A stretch of DNA of 64,000 nt from an uncultured Dyadobacter sp. (GTDB lineage Bacteria; Bacteroidota; Bacteroidia; Cytophagales; Spirosomataceae): the NCBI RefSeq assembly GCF_946482605.1, contig NZ_CAMLSE010000029.1, forward strand, positions 32,621 through 96,620, written 5' to 3'. Each line of letters starts with the position of its first letter. The stretch's first letter is position 1. A program made the position numbers and the translations under genes. Shown here piece by piece: positions 28,277 to 37,059 of the stretch. The notes under the pieces are model-generated. The model did no database searches and had not been told where the DNA came from. It saw nothing but the letters and a program-made list of their open reading frames with translations.

Positions 28277-29289
28277 AGCATGGTCTGATTGAGAATTAAC
28301 CTGAGTTTTTTAAGGCAACCCGGGTGGAGGTTGTCGATAGAGCCTGGTGAATAGCCGATCCGTACGGCAAGCTCTTTCGAACTGAGCCCGTCGCCATAAT
28401 CGCCGCCAAACCATTTTCCGGTCACCACCTCCCGGCAGGGTTTGCTGAGTTGTTCGATGGCCTCGACGATACTGCTGCGCAAATCGCTCTCTTCGCCCGG
28501 TACGTAAACCGCCTGGTCATGATAATCCGATTTCAATTCTTCATACATCTTTTTCTGATGCCTGTGCTCGGTGGCTTTTTTGCGCAGAAAATCGAGCCAG
28601 CGGTAATGGCAGATACTCATAAAATAAGTGAAAATACTGGTTTTGACGAACACTCCAGCGTCGGCGGGTCGCCATTGGTAATAACCCTTATCCGCAGGCT
28701 TCTTATCGAGTTTCCGCCTGAATTCGCATTGGGCAACCGACCACAGCTCCGGCGCTTCGTCTTTTTCCCCGCTGTTTTTGACTACATGGCTCTCCACCTG
28801 ATGGATGGATTTCCTGTACAATTCAATGGTCGCGTCTTTTTCATGACGGAGAATTTTTTTGAAAATATTCCCGGCATCCTCTGCTTCTCCCAGACTTTCG
28901 CATCTCTTAATGCTATGGATATCTTCATCGTCGATCAATACATTGGAGCGTGCCGTCACGTCATTGTAAACCGTTTCGACTTTCTCGCGCCTGCCTGACA
29001 GCATTTCCAGAAAATACCCCGCATACTTTGCTTCGAGCGCCCTGAGCAGGTCGGGTAATGCAGGATTTCCTTCGAGAATAGCCGCCGATTCAAGCGCCTG
29101 CTCTTCGTGCTCTTCCAGCATGTCGCCGTAGTAATAGATAAGGTCCGAGGTAAATGCCGCGATGTTGGCCCCCGGCGGGTTCGCTTTTTCGATCAGATCC
29201 GCCACTCTGGTAGCCAGATTGTCGGCGTACCTCAGGTTGCCCACCATGGCTCCTTTCAATAAACTGGTGTAAAGATTTTTTTCCTCCAT
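28273..29289 (-). CDS. Sigma-70 family (ECF-like) RNA polymerase sigma factor with long N-terminal extension
   Basis: A protein of 338 residues, longer than usual ECF sigma factors (about 190). The first 130 residues are helical and unassigned. A region 2-like segment lies at about 205-235 (I-F-T-Y-F-M-S-I-C-H-Y-R-W-L-D-F-L-R-K-K). A region 4 helix-turn-helix lies at about 275-335 (L-S-K-P-C-R-E-V-V, L-S-S-K-E-L-A-V-R-I-G-Y-S-P-G-S-I-D-N, C-L-K-K-L-R). It should direct polymerase to its own operon and perhaps the kinase operon. The extension may bind the membrane protein encoded next to it. The kinase/regulator pair is encoded directly upstream (17-bp gap). Confidence 0.85.
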   Translation of the reverse strand: MEEKNLYTSLLKGAMVGNLRYADNLATRVADLIEKANPPGANIAAFTSDLIYYYGDMLEEHEEQALESAAILEGNPALPDLLRALEAKYAGYFLEMLSGRREKVETVYNDVTARSNVLIDDEDIHSIKRCESLGEAEDAGNIFKKILRHEKDATIELYRKSIHQVESHVVKNSGEKDEAPELWSVAQCEFRRKLDKKPADKGYYQWRPADAGVFVKTSIFTYFMSICHYRWLDFLRKKATEHRHQKKMYEELKSDYHDQAVYVPGEESDLRSSIVEAIEQLSKPCREVVTGKWFGGDYGDGLSSKELAVRIGYSPGSIDNLHPGCLKKLRLILNQTML

Positions 29290-29306
29290 GAACCTGATAC
29301 AGGGGT

Positions 29307-31130
29307 TTATTTAATGTGAAATTTAACCGATATAATGGTTCCGTTACCCGGACTGCTTTCAATTCTTATGTTGCCTTTGAGCTCATTCTCGGCCCGATGC
29401 CGCAGGTTGCCCAATCCCATGCCTGCTTTTTCGGTCTTTGTAATGTCAAAACCGATGCCGTTGTCTTCTATACGCACCTTTACCAGTTTCTTTTCCTGGA
29501 CGATCGTAATGCCTACTTCTGTGGCCTTGGCATGTTTAAGGATGTTCTGTACCGATTCGCTGATGATCTTGTTCAGGGAATGCTCAACGAAGGGTTCGAA
29601 ATTCGGGTTAGTGTCGGGAAGTGACAGTTTGAACTCCGGATTAGCAATCGACCCGTACCGTTCACGGATCTCTTCGATCAACCCGATTTTGGTAAGCACC
29701 TGTGAGGCGAGTTCGTGTGATAGTCCCCGGACGTCCTTATAGGCCTGCGACAGGTAGGTCATTGCATTCTTAAACTCTATCGAAAAATTCGCCACATCGA
29801 GGTGTTTATCTGAAAACTCGCGCAGCTTGAACATCACGCCCGCAATGGACGCGCCGATGTTGTCGTGCAAATCCTTCGCTATCCTTTCTCTTTCCCGGTT
29901 TTGGGCATTGATTTCGGCAATAAAAAAATCATTCTGAAGTGCCTGATAATCCGCCCGCTCAATGCGGAACCGGTACACGATCCCGATCGTCAGAAAGAAC
30001 ATTTCTATAAATGTGGCCGTATAATAGATGTCATGCAGCGTCTGGACCGGGATGCCGTTGAAATCGGATGTAATTTCCATGACACTCACAATGGCCACCG
30101 GTGTCGTCGCGATCAGGAAATACCAGGAAGGTGAATATTTCTTTTGAATGCTGGTTATGAGGTGGTAGTACATCACCATGGTGTTCATGCCAAAAAGGGG
30201 GTAGAAAAACATTCTGTAGTAGAACAATTCTTTTCCCAATAGGAGCATGACAGCCAGCAAAGCAAGCAACAGCCCCATGACAATCCGGCTGAACCGGATC
30301 ACCAGCGAGTTTTGCCTCGCATCGATCCGAAGGTATTGCTCCGCAAACAGCAGATAAATGATGTTCAACAGCGTGGTAAGAATGGCGAATATGTTCTTGT
30401 TCTTGATAAAAACAGGTGTGTCGTCAAACAACAGGTAATGATAATCGTTGACCACTGCTGCCATTATAAAAGATCCGATAAGGCAGAACAAGTAAAACAG
30501 GTACAGCCTTTCCTGAAAAAAAGTAAAGAGGATAATGCTGAACAAGATCATCAGAAAAATCCCGCCTAAATACAGGTTGTATCCCAGTTCTCCTTTTTTT
30601 ATCGCAACCTGGGTGTAACCCCGGTTAGAGATGGTCAGGTAGGGTAATGACAAATGATAGTTTTGATTGTAGATTCTGACATAAATCGTAGTCAGGCTGC
30701 GCGGTGGCAACATCACGGGCACGACCAGGAACTGGCTGGTGAAATGCCTTTGGGAAATGGGCACATTTTTCCCGGTGTAATATGTATGCCGGTTGTTCCG
30801 GTTATCCGCCCAGAACGCCCGCAGGTCGTCTATACCCTTGGTAAAAATCATTGCCGAAGCAGGCAGGGATGAGTTATTGGCCAGCTTTGTCCTCAGCCAT
30901 ACCACCTTCGTGGCGGCGGAGAATGTCACCGGGAAAGCGTCGATGATGTGCCAGTTACGGTTCTCTTTCACAGCCTCCAGCGTCGAAGTATTCGTTGGTT
31001 CTTCAATGGCTTCCCAAACATCGGTAAGTCTGTCCGATACAAGCGCAGGGTCCCACACGACGGTCCTCTGCGCGTTCAGGATCCCGCCATTGAGTAATAT
31101 CAGGAAGAGAATTGTAAAAAGTTTAATCAT
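29307..31130 (-). CDS. 7TMR-DISM sensor histidine kinase (HisKA_3 type)
   Basis: A protein of 607 residues. A signal peptide precedes an extracellular 7TMR-DISMED2-like beta domain (about 25-175, with W-L-R-T-K-L-A-N-N-S-S and I-Y-V-R-I-Y-N). Seven transmembrane helices follow (about 188-375). A HisKA_3 domain has the phospho-His in R-I-A-K-D-L-H-D-N-I-G-A-S, and a HATPase_c domain ends with D-N-G-I-G-F-D and G-M-G-L-G-N-L-R-H-R. DISMED2 domains are thought to bind carbohydrates or similar ligands. It overlaps the LuxR-type regulator by 4 bp, so they are a pair, and the sigma gene follows 17 bp later. Confidence 0.93.
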   Translation of the reverse strand: MIKLFTILFLILLNGGILNAQRTVVWDPALVSDRLTDVWEAIEEPTNTSTLEAVKENRNWHIIDAFPVTFSAATKVVWLRTKLANNSSLPASAMIFTKGIDDLRAFWADNRNNRHTYYTGKNVPISQRHFTSQFLVVPVMLPPRSLTTIYVRIYNQNYHLSLPYLTISNRGYTQVAIKKGELGYNLYLGGIFLMILFSIILFTFFQERLYLFYLFCLIGSFIMAAVVNDYHYLLFDDTPVFIKNKNIFAILTTLLNIIYLLFAEQYLRIDARQNSLVIRFSRIVMGLLLALLAVMLLLGKELFYYRMFFYPLFGMNTMVMYYHLITSIQKKYSPSWYFLIATTPVAIVSVMEITSDFNGIPVQTLHDIYYTATFIEMFFLTIGIVYRFRIERADYQALQNDFFIAEINAQNRERERIAKDLHDNIGASIAGVMFKLREFSDKHLDVANFSIEFKNAMTYLSQAYKDVRGLSHELASQVLTKIGLIEEIRERYGSIANPEFKLSLPDTNPNFEPFVEHSLNKIISESVQNILKHAKATEVGITIVQEKKLVKVRIEDNGIGFDITKTEKAGMGLGNLRHRAENELKGNIRIESSPGNGTIISVKFHIK

Positions 31131-31789
31131 TTCTCGATCAGATAACCGTTTTCTCCGGCGATTTTCACGAGGTTCACAGAGTTTCTGGCCCCGAACTTTC
31201 TGATCAGCGTGTCGCGGTAATCCCGGATGGTGTCGTGCGCCAGATGCTGTTTTTCGGCGATCTGCTTGCTGGTCAGTCCCTCCGCAATGTCGCGCAATAT
31301 GCTCCTTTCCCTGTGGGTCAGTACAATCCCGTTGGGGTTCTCGACAATCAGAATTCTGGACAACAGATTCTTTTGAATGTATTCTTTACGTTCGTGATAA
31401 ACCTTCCGGATCGCCTCTCTGATCTCCGCCTTATCCGCCTTTTTGGAGAGGTACCCCATGGCCCCTTTTTTCTGGGCTTTGACGATAAAACTGGGTTCTT
31501 CGTGTGTGGAAAGGATAATAGCGCGGGTTGCAATGCCCTTTTCACTCATAAAATCCAGTATTTCGTATCCCGAAACTACCTGCGAGTACTCGGTTCTGCT
31601 CAGGCTCGGCAGGATCAGGTCGAGTAAGAGAATATCAACCTTTTGGAATTTCAATTGATAGTAAACTTCCTGAACAGTGCTTGCAATCCCGACCACATGA
31701 AAATCTTCCGTGTCTTTAAGCAGGTTTGCGTAACCTTCGGCTACGACCGGATGGTCCTCAGCAATGAGAATCCTTATAGCTGCGCACAT
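31127..31789 (-). CDS. NarL/FixJ-type response regulator
   Basis: A protein of 220 residues. The receiver domain (2-125) begins I-R-I-L-I-A-E-D-H-P-V-V, with the phosphoacceptor Asp in D-I-L-L-L-D-L-I-L-P and a G-Y-L-S-K-K turn. A LuxR-type HTH domain follows (about 150-215; L-T-H-R-E-R-S-I-L-R-D-I-A-E-G-L-T-S-K-Q-I-A). I chose the ATG at 31789, which begins the receiver domain; a start 45 bp further upstream is open but adds unrelated residues. This is the first gene of the regulator-kinase-sigma-anti-sigma-caspase-CHAT operon. Confidence 0.92.
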   Translation of the reverse strand: MCAAIRILIAEDHPVVAEGYANLLKDTEDFHVVGIASTVQEVYYQLKFQKVDILLLDLILPSLSRTEYSQVVSGYEILDFMSEKGIATRAIILSTHEEPSFIVKAQKKGAMGYLSKKADKAEIREAIRKVYHERKEYIQKNLLSRILIVENPNGIVLTHRERSILRDIAEGLTSKQIAEKQHLAHDTIRDYRDTLIRKFGARNSVNLVKIAGENGYLIEK

Positions 31790-31924
31790 AGGGGTTAGAT
31801 TATAGTTTGAGGAGGTAAAATTGGCCAGACTCATCCAAAACCAAACCCCGCAAATGAGGGGTATGGCTCAGATTCTTGCGTAAGATAAAAAATTCACTTC
31901 GTGTGACCGACGGCTACTCGACTA

Positions 31925-32554
31925 TTATTCCATGAATGCCACCACCTTAACCGTACCCCGCACCAGATAGCTTTCAAATCTTCGGAATGAATCTTCGGTT
32001 TCTCTTAATGAAACGCCAAACAAGTGCAGGGCCGCATCGCTTCCCACATAGCCCATGAGCGGATCATTTCCCAGCAGCTTCGGCGCCTGTTCGATGCAGC
32101 GCAACGGAAGCGCCAGTTTTCGCAGAAAGCCAAAAATATCATCCTTTACAGTGGCCACCCAGCCGTCGGCTCCTACACTTTGAAGACGCCTGAGTGCTCC
32201 GAGGAACAAGGATATCACCACGGCATGGTTTCTCTTCCCCTCGTCCGACGTTGCAAATCGTCCGATCTCCACATACTTCCCAAATGAAAGCCTGTAACTG
32301 GAAAGGTCGAAACCAAACAGCGATTCGCATGGAAAAACGCCATTGCGGTCGGGATACATCACACTCATCGTTCCGAGGATTTGTTGATTATCAGAGTCGA
32401 ATGCGATCAGTACATCAGCGTTGAATTGATGCGTGTGGATTACGTTGAGATCGTTAATGTCCAGTTGGAAGGCTTGCATGTAGGTGTCCCGAACCAATTG
32501 ATGCGCCATTGCAAGTTTAGAAATACTATCGGCGAGTGTTACGGTAATTGCCAT
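31925..32554 (-). CDS. FeeM/LuxI-like N-acyl amino acid synthase-type protein
   Basis: A protein of 209 residues with a GNAT-related fold like FeeM and autoinducer synthases. It has an early helix A-H-Q-L-V-R-D-T-Y-M-Q-A-F, a strand with I-L-G-T-M-S-V-M-Y-P-D, the conserved K-Y-V-E-I-G-R-F-A-T-S segment, and a later helix A-V-V-I-S-L-F-L-G-A-L-R-R. Enzymes of this type join an acyl chain from acyl-ACP to an amino acid or homoserine lactone. The start is uncertain. The ATG at 32554 fits the family, but an ATG at 32611 overlaps the upstream methyltransferase gene by 4 bp and would add 19 hydrophobic residues. Confidence 0.6.
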   Translation of the reverse strand: MAITVTLADSISKLAMAHQLVRDTYMQAFQLDINDLNVIHTHQFNADVLIAFDSDNQQILGTMSVMYPDRNGVFPCESLFGFDLSSYRLSFGKYVEIGRFATSDEGKRNHAVVISLFLGALRRLQSVGADGWVATVKDDIFGFLRKLALPLRCIEQAPKLLGNDPLMGYVGSDAALHLFGVSLRETEDSFRRFESYLVRGTVKVVAFME

Positions 32555-32607
32555 TCTGACAGTGATTAAGGTGAAACAACTCTTAATCGCCGTCAGAAAA
32601 AGCAATC

Positions 32608-33267
32608 TCATTTTTCCCGGAAAAATTTTATTCTCGGCACCAAAGACCCGGTCTTTGCCCGGTATGCTTTGTATTCATCTCCAAAATGAACGGTCAGAAG
32701 GGACTCCTCTTGGGAAATGCGGTGATAATAAGCCAGAGCGATCAGCAGGATGGAAAACGGAAGACTTGCAAAGGCGTGCAGCCAGAGAATCGTACCCAAA
32801 ATGGTCATGATCGCACCCGTATAGCTGGGATGCCGTATGAATCCGTAAATGCCCGTGTCGATCAGTTGATGATCCGATTGAATTTTGACAGGATTGCTGA
32901 AATAACGGTTGAGGGACACGATTGCGTAAATCCTCAATGCCAGCCCGCCCCAGATCAGACAGAACCCTGCAACGTCGACCAGTTTCGGGAAGCGATGCGC
33001 ATTCATTCCTGCGGCCCATTCCATGGCACTCAAATTAGTAACCAGCACGGCCATGACCGAAATGCCCAGCATGGAATACTTATCGGTCGGATTGAATAAA
33101 TCGGCCTTGGTCAAAGGCGGCTGGGACGCGAAGATCACGATTGTTGCCAGCACCACCATACAAAATCGCCATTGGACCAGCGCAGAAAAATTGATCATAC
33201 AGGCTGGGCCAAACAAAATCAAAATCGTAAAAACGATCGGAAGGGAAACACGCAAAGCTTTGTTCAT
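32608..33267 (-). CDS. Isoprenylcysteine carboxyl methyltransferase-family membrane protein
   Basis: A protein of 219 residues with about five transmembrane helices. The C-terminal signature of the ICMT/PEMT family is clear: T-G-I-Y-G-F-I-R-H-P-S-Y-T-G, then E-E-S-L-L-T-V-H-F-G-D-E-Y-K-A-Y, which form the S-adenosylmethionine site. Bacteria have no prenylated proteins of the eukaryotic type, so members here methylate other lipids or carboxylates. It lies directly before the FeeM-like acyltransferase gene, which hints that it might methylate an acylated product; that is inference. Confidence 0.85.
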   Translation of the reverse strand: MNKALRVSLPIVFTILILFGPACMINFSALVQWRFCMVVLATIVIFASQPPLTKADLFNPTDKYSMLGISVMAVLVTNLSAMEWAAGMNAHRFPKLVDVAGFCLIWGGLALRIYAIVSLNRYFSNPVKIQSDHQLIDTGIYGFIRHPSYTGAIMTILGTILWLHAFASLPFSILLIALAYYHRISQEESLLTVHFGDEYKAYRAKTGSLVPRIKFFREK

Positions 33268-33347
33268 AAGAGTTGAATATTAAGTTCAACGCTTAATCGA
33301 AGCCTGCGGAACGATTCTCACATTATCTCTAACTCATTTCACAGGGA

Positions 33348-34118
33348 TTAAGATGCTTTCTGGTTTTTTACCACCAAAAGGATATTCAACAGCTCTTTCC
33401 TTTTTCCTTCCGGAATAGGGATTTCCTTGTTTTGGAGAAATAGACGGGAAGCGTCAAAACGGTATATTTCGTTTAGATTGATAATAAATGACCGGGTGAG
33501 CTGGTAAAAATAGGACGGGAGTTTCGGAAAGATGGCACCTTTGTTGATCGTTATCAGAACGGAATCATATTTTTTCCCCGGGAAAAGTCTTTCAAATTCC
33601 TGCATGCTCAGATACAACTGCGAATACACCCTTTCTGCCTTGATGTAAAGGATTTCTTTCAGTTTTACACCCACATATCCCTGGCTCGACGGCAAAAAAA
33701 TATGATCGGATTCTAATGGCCGCGTGCCGAAAATATTGCCTGCATGAAAGTTATTCATTGCAAGGTCTATCTGTACCGAGAGCTCCCGGATATTCAGCGG
33801 CTTTTCCAGAAACGCCGAAGGAAACGTCTTTCGTAGTCGTTCCTTTACTTCCAGAGGCGTGTTTCCGGTGATGTAAATGATCGGAATCCATTTGATCCTG
33901 TTCAATTCTTCGGCGGTCGTAACACCGTCCTCAGGGCCGTCGAGTTCAATATCAATCACTGCCAGGTCGACATGCTTTCTTTTCATAATTTCCGTCGCGG
34001 CAGTCAGCGTTGCTGCTGAACCGGCAATTGTAAACCCTTCCTTCTCCAGTCCTCTCGACATACTGGCTGCAAGCAAGGGATCATTTTCTACTATAAGAAT
34101 ATTCTTCCCGGGTTCCAT
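33348..34118 (-). CDS. LytTR-family response regulator
   Basis: A protein of 256 residues. The receiver domain (6-125) has E-N-D-P-L-L, the phosphoacceptor in L-A-V-I-D-I-E-L-D-G, and K-P at F-L-E-K-P-L. A LytTR DNA-binding domain follows (about 148-250, with L-P-S-Y-F-Y-Q-L-T-R-S-F-I-I-N). It starts 5 bp after the stop of the TPR histidine kinase gene and is its likely partner. Target genes are unknown; the nearby methyltransferase/acyltransferase pair is on the same strand 80 bp downstream and could be cotranscribed. Confidence 0.9.
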   Translation of the reverse strand: MEPGKNILIVENDPLLAASMSRGLEKEGFTIAGSAATLTAATEIMKRKHVDLAVIDIELDGPEDGVTTAEELNRIKWIPIIYITGNTPLEVKERLRKTFPSAFLEKPLNIRELSVQIDLAMNNFHAGNIFGTRPLESDHIFLPSSQGYVGVKLKEILYIKAERVYSQLYLSMQEFERLFPGKKYDSVLITINKGAIFPKLPSYFYQLTRSFIINLNEIYRFDASRLFLQNKEIPIPEGKRKELLNILLVVKNQKAS

Positions 34119-34123
34119 AAACG

Positions 34124-35854
34124 TTATGATGCTTTAAGCTTTTCCTGATAATCGGCCGGTTCGGGTTTTGTTTCTGCTTTAAATGAAAGGAAAAAAGCGC
34201 ATCCGTCATCGTTCGTGAATCCGCCTTTTCCTTTCAGTCGGTCGGCCAGTATCTGAATGAGGTCGAGACCGAAGCCCTTATTTTGATCCACTTCAGCCGG
34301 GATCCCTTCACCGTTGTCCTGAAATTCAAAAATAATATCACCATTGCGAATTTTGCAGCCAACATGCAGTTCAGGAGAATAATGGCCGGCGAAGGCATAC
34401 TTACAAGCATTGGTCGTGAGTTCATTTACGATCAAACCAAGCGAAATTGCATAGTCAGTGTGCAGCAATGCCGGATCTATTTCATAATATACTTTCACGT
34501 TTTCCCGCCGGTAAGTCCGTAATACCATGTCAACCAGGTCAGGAATGTATTGGCGCAATTGGATATAAATCAACTCCTTCCCCTGATAGAGGCTTCTGTG
34601 TAAAAGGGCCATAGCCTGCACGCGCAACAGGCTTTCTTCCATTGCTTCGATGGCCTGAGGGTCGGAAAGGCTATATATCTGAAGGCTCAACAGATCGGAA
34701 ACAGATTGCAGGTTATTCTTGGTGCGGTGATTTTGCTCTTTGACCAATATGGCATTTTCCCGGCTGGTTTTCCGGTATTTCACAAAAAGCAGATAAAAAA
34801 GAAAACAACCGATCGCGGTCAGCGCAAACAAGATAAAAAGCGCACCAGTCAATTTTTTCTGCAAATCATTTTGCCGTTTCTGCGCCTCCATTTCAGCCAG
34901 GTTCAGTTCGTTTTCGTAAGCAAGGTTAATATTGACCATCGCTTCCTGCCTGCCGGTGTCCACTTTTTCGGTCTTAATAGCGAGTACCTGCTTATTATAT
35001 GCCATTGCTTTTTCCCACTCCCCGTTCCTTTCGTAGTAAGTGGCCAGTGTCCGTAAAAGCGATTCTTGCACACCCAGGTGCCCTTTATTTTGGGCATCGG
35101 CCAACACGGCCCGGTCCAGCCATCTTTTTGCTTCCGTTAAATTATTCTTCGTAAGGAGGCTCTGTGCGATGCGCGTTGCCAGATCTGCTATATTGTTGAC
35201 CTGGTTGTTTTGTTCGTAAATCAGTATAGCCTTATTAAAATAATCCAGGCTACGGTTTTCATCGTTTTTAAGATCAAATAAAAGTCCCAAAGACTGGTAA
35301 GTAACCGCGAGGTCTAACGAGTCATGCAGGGAAGCGGAGATACGCAGCGACTTCCGGTAGCAATGCGCAGCACTATCCAGTGACTTGTCAGTACCATTAT
35401 CGGGGTTCCAGGAAATCCTTTCCAAATCTCCCAGGTTGCGGTAGGCGGCAGACAGCCCTTTCAATGAATTCACCTTTTTAAAATGAAACAGGGCCAGGTG
35501 CGTGTAGCTCTTTGCCGAAGGGTAATTCTGCAAGACAATCTGCGATTCTGAAAGCCTGAGGTAAATCTTACCGATGCTTTCAGATGGTCCGCGTGGCTGT
35601 CTGATGCTTAGCGATTTAAGAAGCCATTGCTGAGCCCTGGGATAATTCCCAACTCCGATGTAGCGCTTACCAAGCAGATAACACACCTCCGCAATCTGTG
35701 CGGAATCGCCTGTCAGCAAGGCTTCCCGATAATCTTCCTGGGTTTTCAGCAGCCGCTGGTAAACGGTTTCGGCATTACCCTGACCGTAGGCATGCTGATG
35801 CAGCAGTATTCGCCAAAAAATCAGAAAGCAGGTCGAGAAAATCTTTCGTTTCAT
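34124..35854 (-). CDS. TPR-containing sensor histidine kinase (HisKA_2/HWE type)
   Basis: A protein of 576 residues. A signal peptide (ending H-A-Y-G-Q) precedes periplasmic TPR repeats (about 25-310), for example A-E-V-C-Y-L-L-G-K-R-Y-I-G-V-G-N-Y. One transmembrane helix follows (about 330-352, LFILFALTAIGCFLFYLLF). The HisKA_2 domain has E-Q-N-H-R-T-K-N-N-L-Q-S-V with the phospho-His, and the HATPase has N-E-L-T-T-N-A-C-K-Y and G-K-G-G-F near the end. I chose the ATG at 35854; a GTG 15 bp upstream is also in frame. The LytTR regulator lies directly downstream. Confidence 0.9.
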   Translation of the reverse strand: MKRKIFSTCFLIFWRILLHQHAYGQGNAETVYQRLLKTQEDYREALLTGDSAQIAEVCYLLGKRYIGVGNYPRAQQWLLKSLSIRQPRGPSESIGKIYLRLSESQIVLQNYPSAKSYTHLALFHFKKVNSLKGLSAAYRNLGDLERISWNPDNGTDKSLDSAAHCYRKSLRISASLHDSLDLAVTYQSLGLLFDLKNDENRSLDYFNKAILIYEQNNQVNNIADLATRIAQSLLTKNNLTEAKRWLDRAVLADAQNKGHLGVQESLLRTLATYYERNGEWEKAMAYNKQVLAIKTEKVDTGRQEAMVNINLAYENELNLAEMEAQKRQNDLQKKLTGALFILFALTAIGCFLFYLLFVKYRKTSRENAILVKEQNHRTKNNLQSVSDLLSLQIYSLSDPQAIEAMEESLLRVQAMALLHRSLYQGKELIYIQLRQYIPDLVDMVLRTYRRENVKVYYEIDPALLHTDYAISLGLIVNELTTNACKYAFAGHYSPELHVGCKIRNGDIIFEFQDNGEGIPAEVDQNKGFGLDLIQILADRLKGKGGFTNDDGCAFFLSFKAETKPEPADYQEKLKAS

Positions 35855-36043
35855 AAAATGCAGATTCACCAGCCGGGTTGAAAATTACGCTGCTCAGTTT
35901 GTCGAGTGTTTTGCGGGATTCGGAATGATTTTCCGGCGTTTGGGAAATTTATCGCTGGGCGTCTTCCAAGATCAATTGTTTTGAAAATAATTAAGCCCCT
36001 GGCGAAAAAATATCAGCTCGAACCTTATCAGTTTCAACCTACA

Positions 36044-36892
36044 ATGTACAATAAATTTCACCAAACTAATTCCATTGAGGCTACTTGCCGCTCATGTTTT
36101 CGGACGCAGAAATCAGCTCTTTTGTTGGCCGTACTCATGTTTATCGCCTTTTCTGGTCTTGCGCAAACCGCCGGTACTATTCTCACCAACGCCGGCGTCA
36201 TTGAAATGCACAAGGCTGGTCTGGGCTCTGACATCATTTTATCGAGCATTGAAAACTCGGTGTGTAAGTTTAATGTCACATCAACCGGACTGGTGGCACT
36301 CAAAAAGTCGGGCATTGAAGAATCGGTTATCAAGGCCATGATCGAGAAACAAACAACAAAATCAGCTGCGGTTACCACAGCTCCGTCCGCTTCTACAAAA
36401 CCGGAAAAGAAAGAACCCGTCAACAAAAAGAATGAAAATCAATCACTGACGCTGCTGAACCACGTCTATTACTATCCGTCGGCAGCCGCACCCCAAGCCC
36501 TGGAAAAAATGGTGGCCGGCATACGTACGAAGCAAGGCGCATTTGGCGGCAGCATCCTTCTTCAGGCAGAAGGCGCAAAATCGGAGCTACGTCTCGCAAC
36601 CGGTGATAATGTCGTATTTGCTATCAATACCGGCGGCGACGTAATTCCTGAACTTGTATTGTACAGGTTGAAAATCGTAAAGGGAAAACGTGAAGTCGCC
36701 ACCATGAAAGCCGGAACTTTTTCCGGTGTCAAGACCGGTGAGGCTGTGATCACGCTGGACATTTCCAAATTAGGTAACGGAATTTTTAAAATTACCCCCA
36801 GCAAAAAGCTCCTGGCGGGCGAGTATTTCTTCGCTGGTAAGCCATCCACTGGTTCAACTTCCGCCGATGCATTCGCTTTTGGTATCGATTGA
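36044..36892 (+). CDS. Secreted protein of unknown function
   Basis: A protein of 282 residues. A late signal peptide (hydrophobic about 25-40, ending S-G-L-A-Q) suggests export. After it comes a short helical module (V-I-E-M-H-K-A-G-L-G-S-D-I-I-L, then L-K-K-S-G-I-E-E-S-V-I-K-A-M-I-E-K) of a kind often seen in secreted Bacteroidota proteins, then a Lys/Thr-rich linker and a beta-rich C-terminal domain ending G-E-Y-F-F-A-G-K. The function is unknown. I start at ATG 36044 because the open frame before it is neither hydrophobic nor family-like. The gene is divergent from the TPR kinase. Confidence 0.7.
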   Translation: MYNKFHQTNSIEATCRSCFRTQKSALLLAVLMFIAFSGLAQTAGTILTNAGVIEMHKAGLGSDIILSSIENSVCKFNVTSTGLVALKKSGIEESVIKAMIEKQTTKSAAVTTAPSASTKPEKKEPVNKKNENQSLTLLNHVYYYPSAAAPQALEKMVAGIRTKQGAFGGSILLQAEGAKSELRLATGDNVVFAINTGGDVIPELVLYRLKIVKGKREVATMKAGTFSGVKTGEAVITLDISKLGNGIFKITPSKKLLAGEYFFAGKPSTGSTSADAFAFGID

Positions 36893-37059
36893 AAGGGTTT
36901 TGTTTGGTAAGTCCTTACTTATGATTGCTCGCATTGCCACATTTTCCATCCTCCAAAGCTCGTTGCAGGCAAAAGCGCGGTTTGTATGCGGAGCCGAAGA
37001 TCGTTGAGCTGTTTGACAAGGTCATCATATCTCAGTCTCCACAATCAATTAAATAGAAA

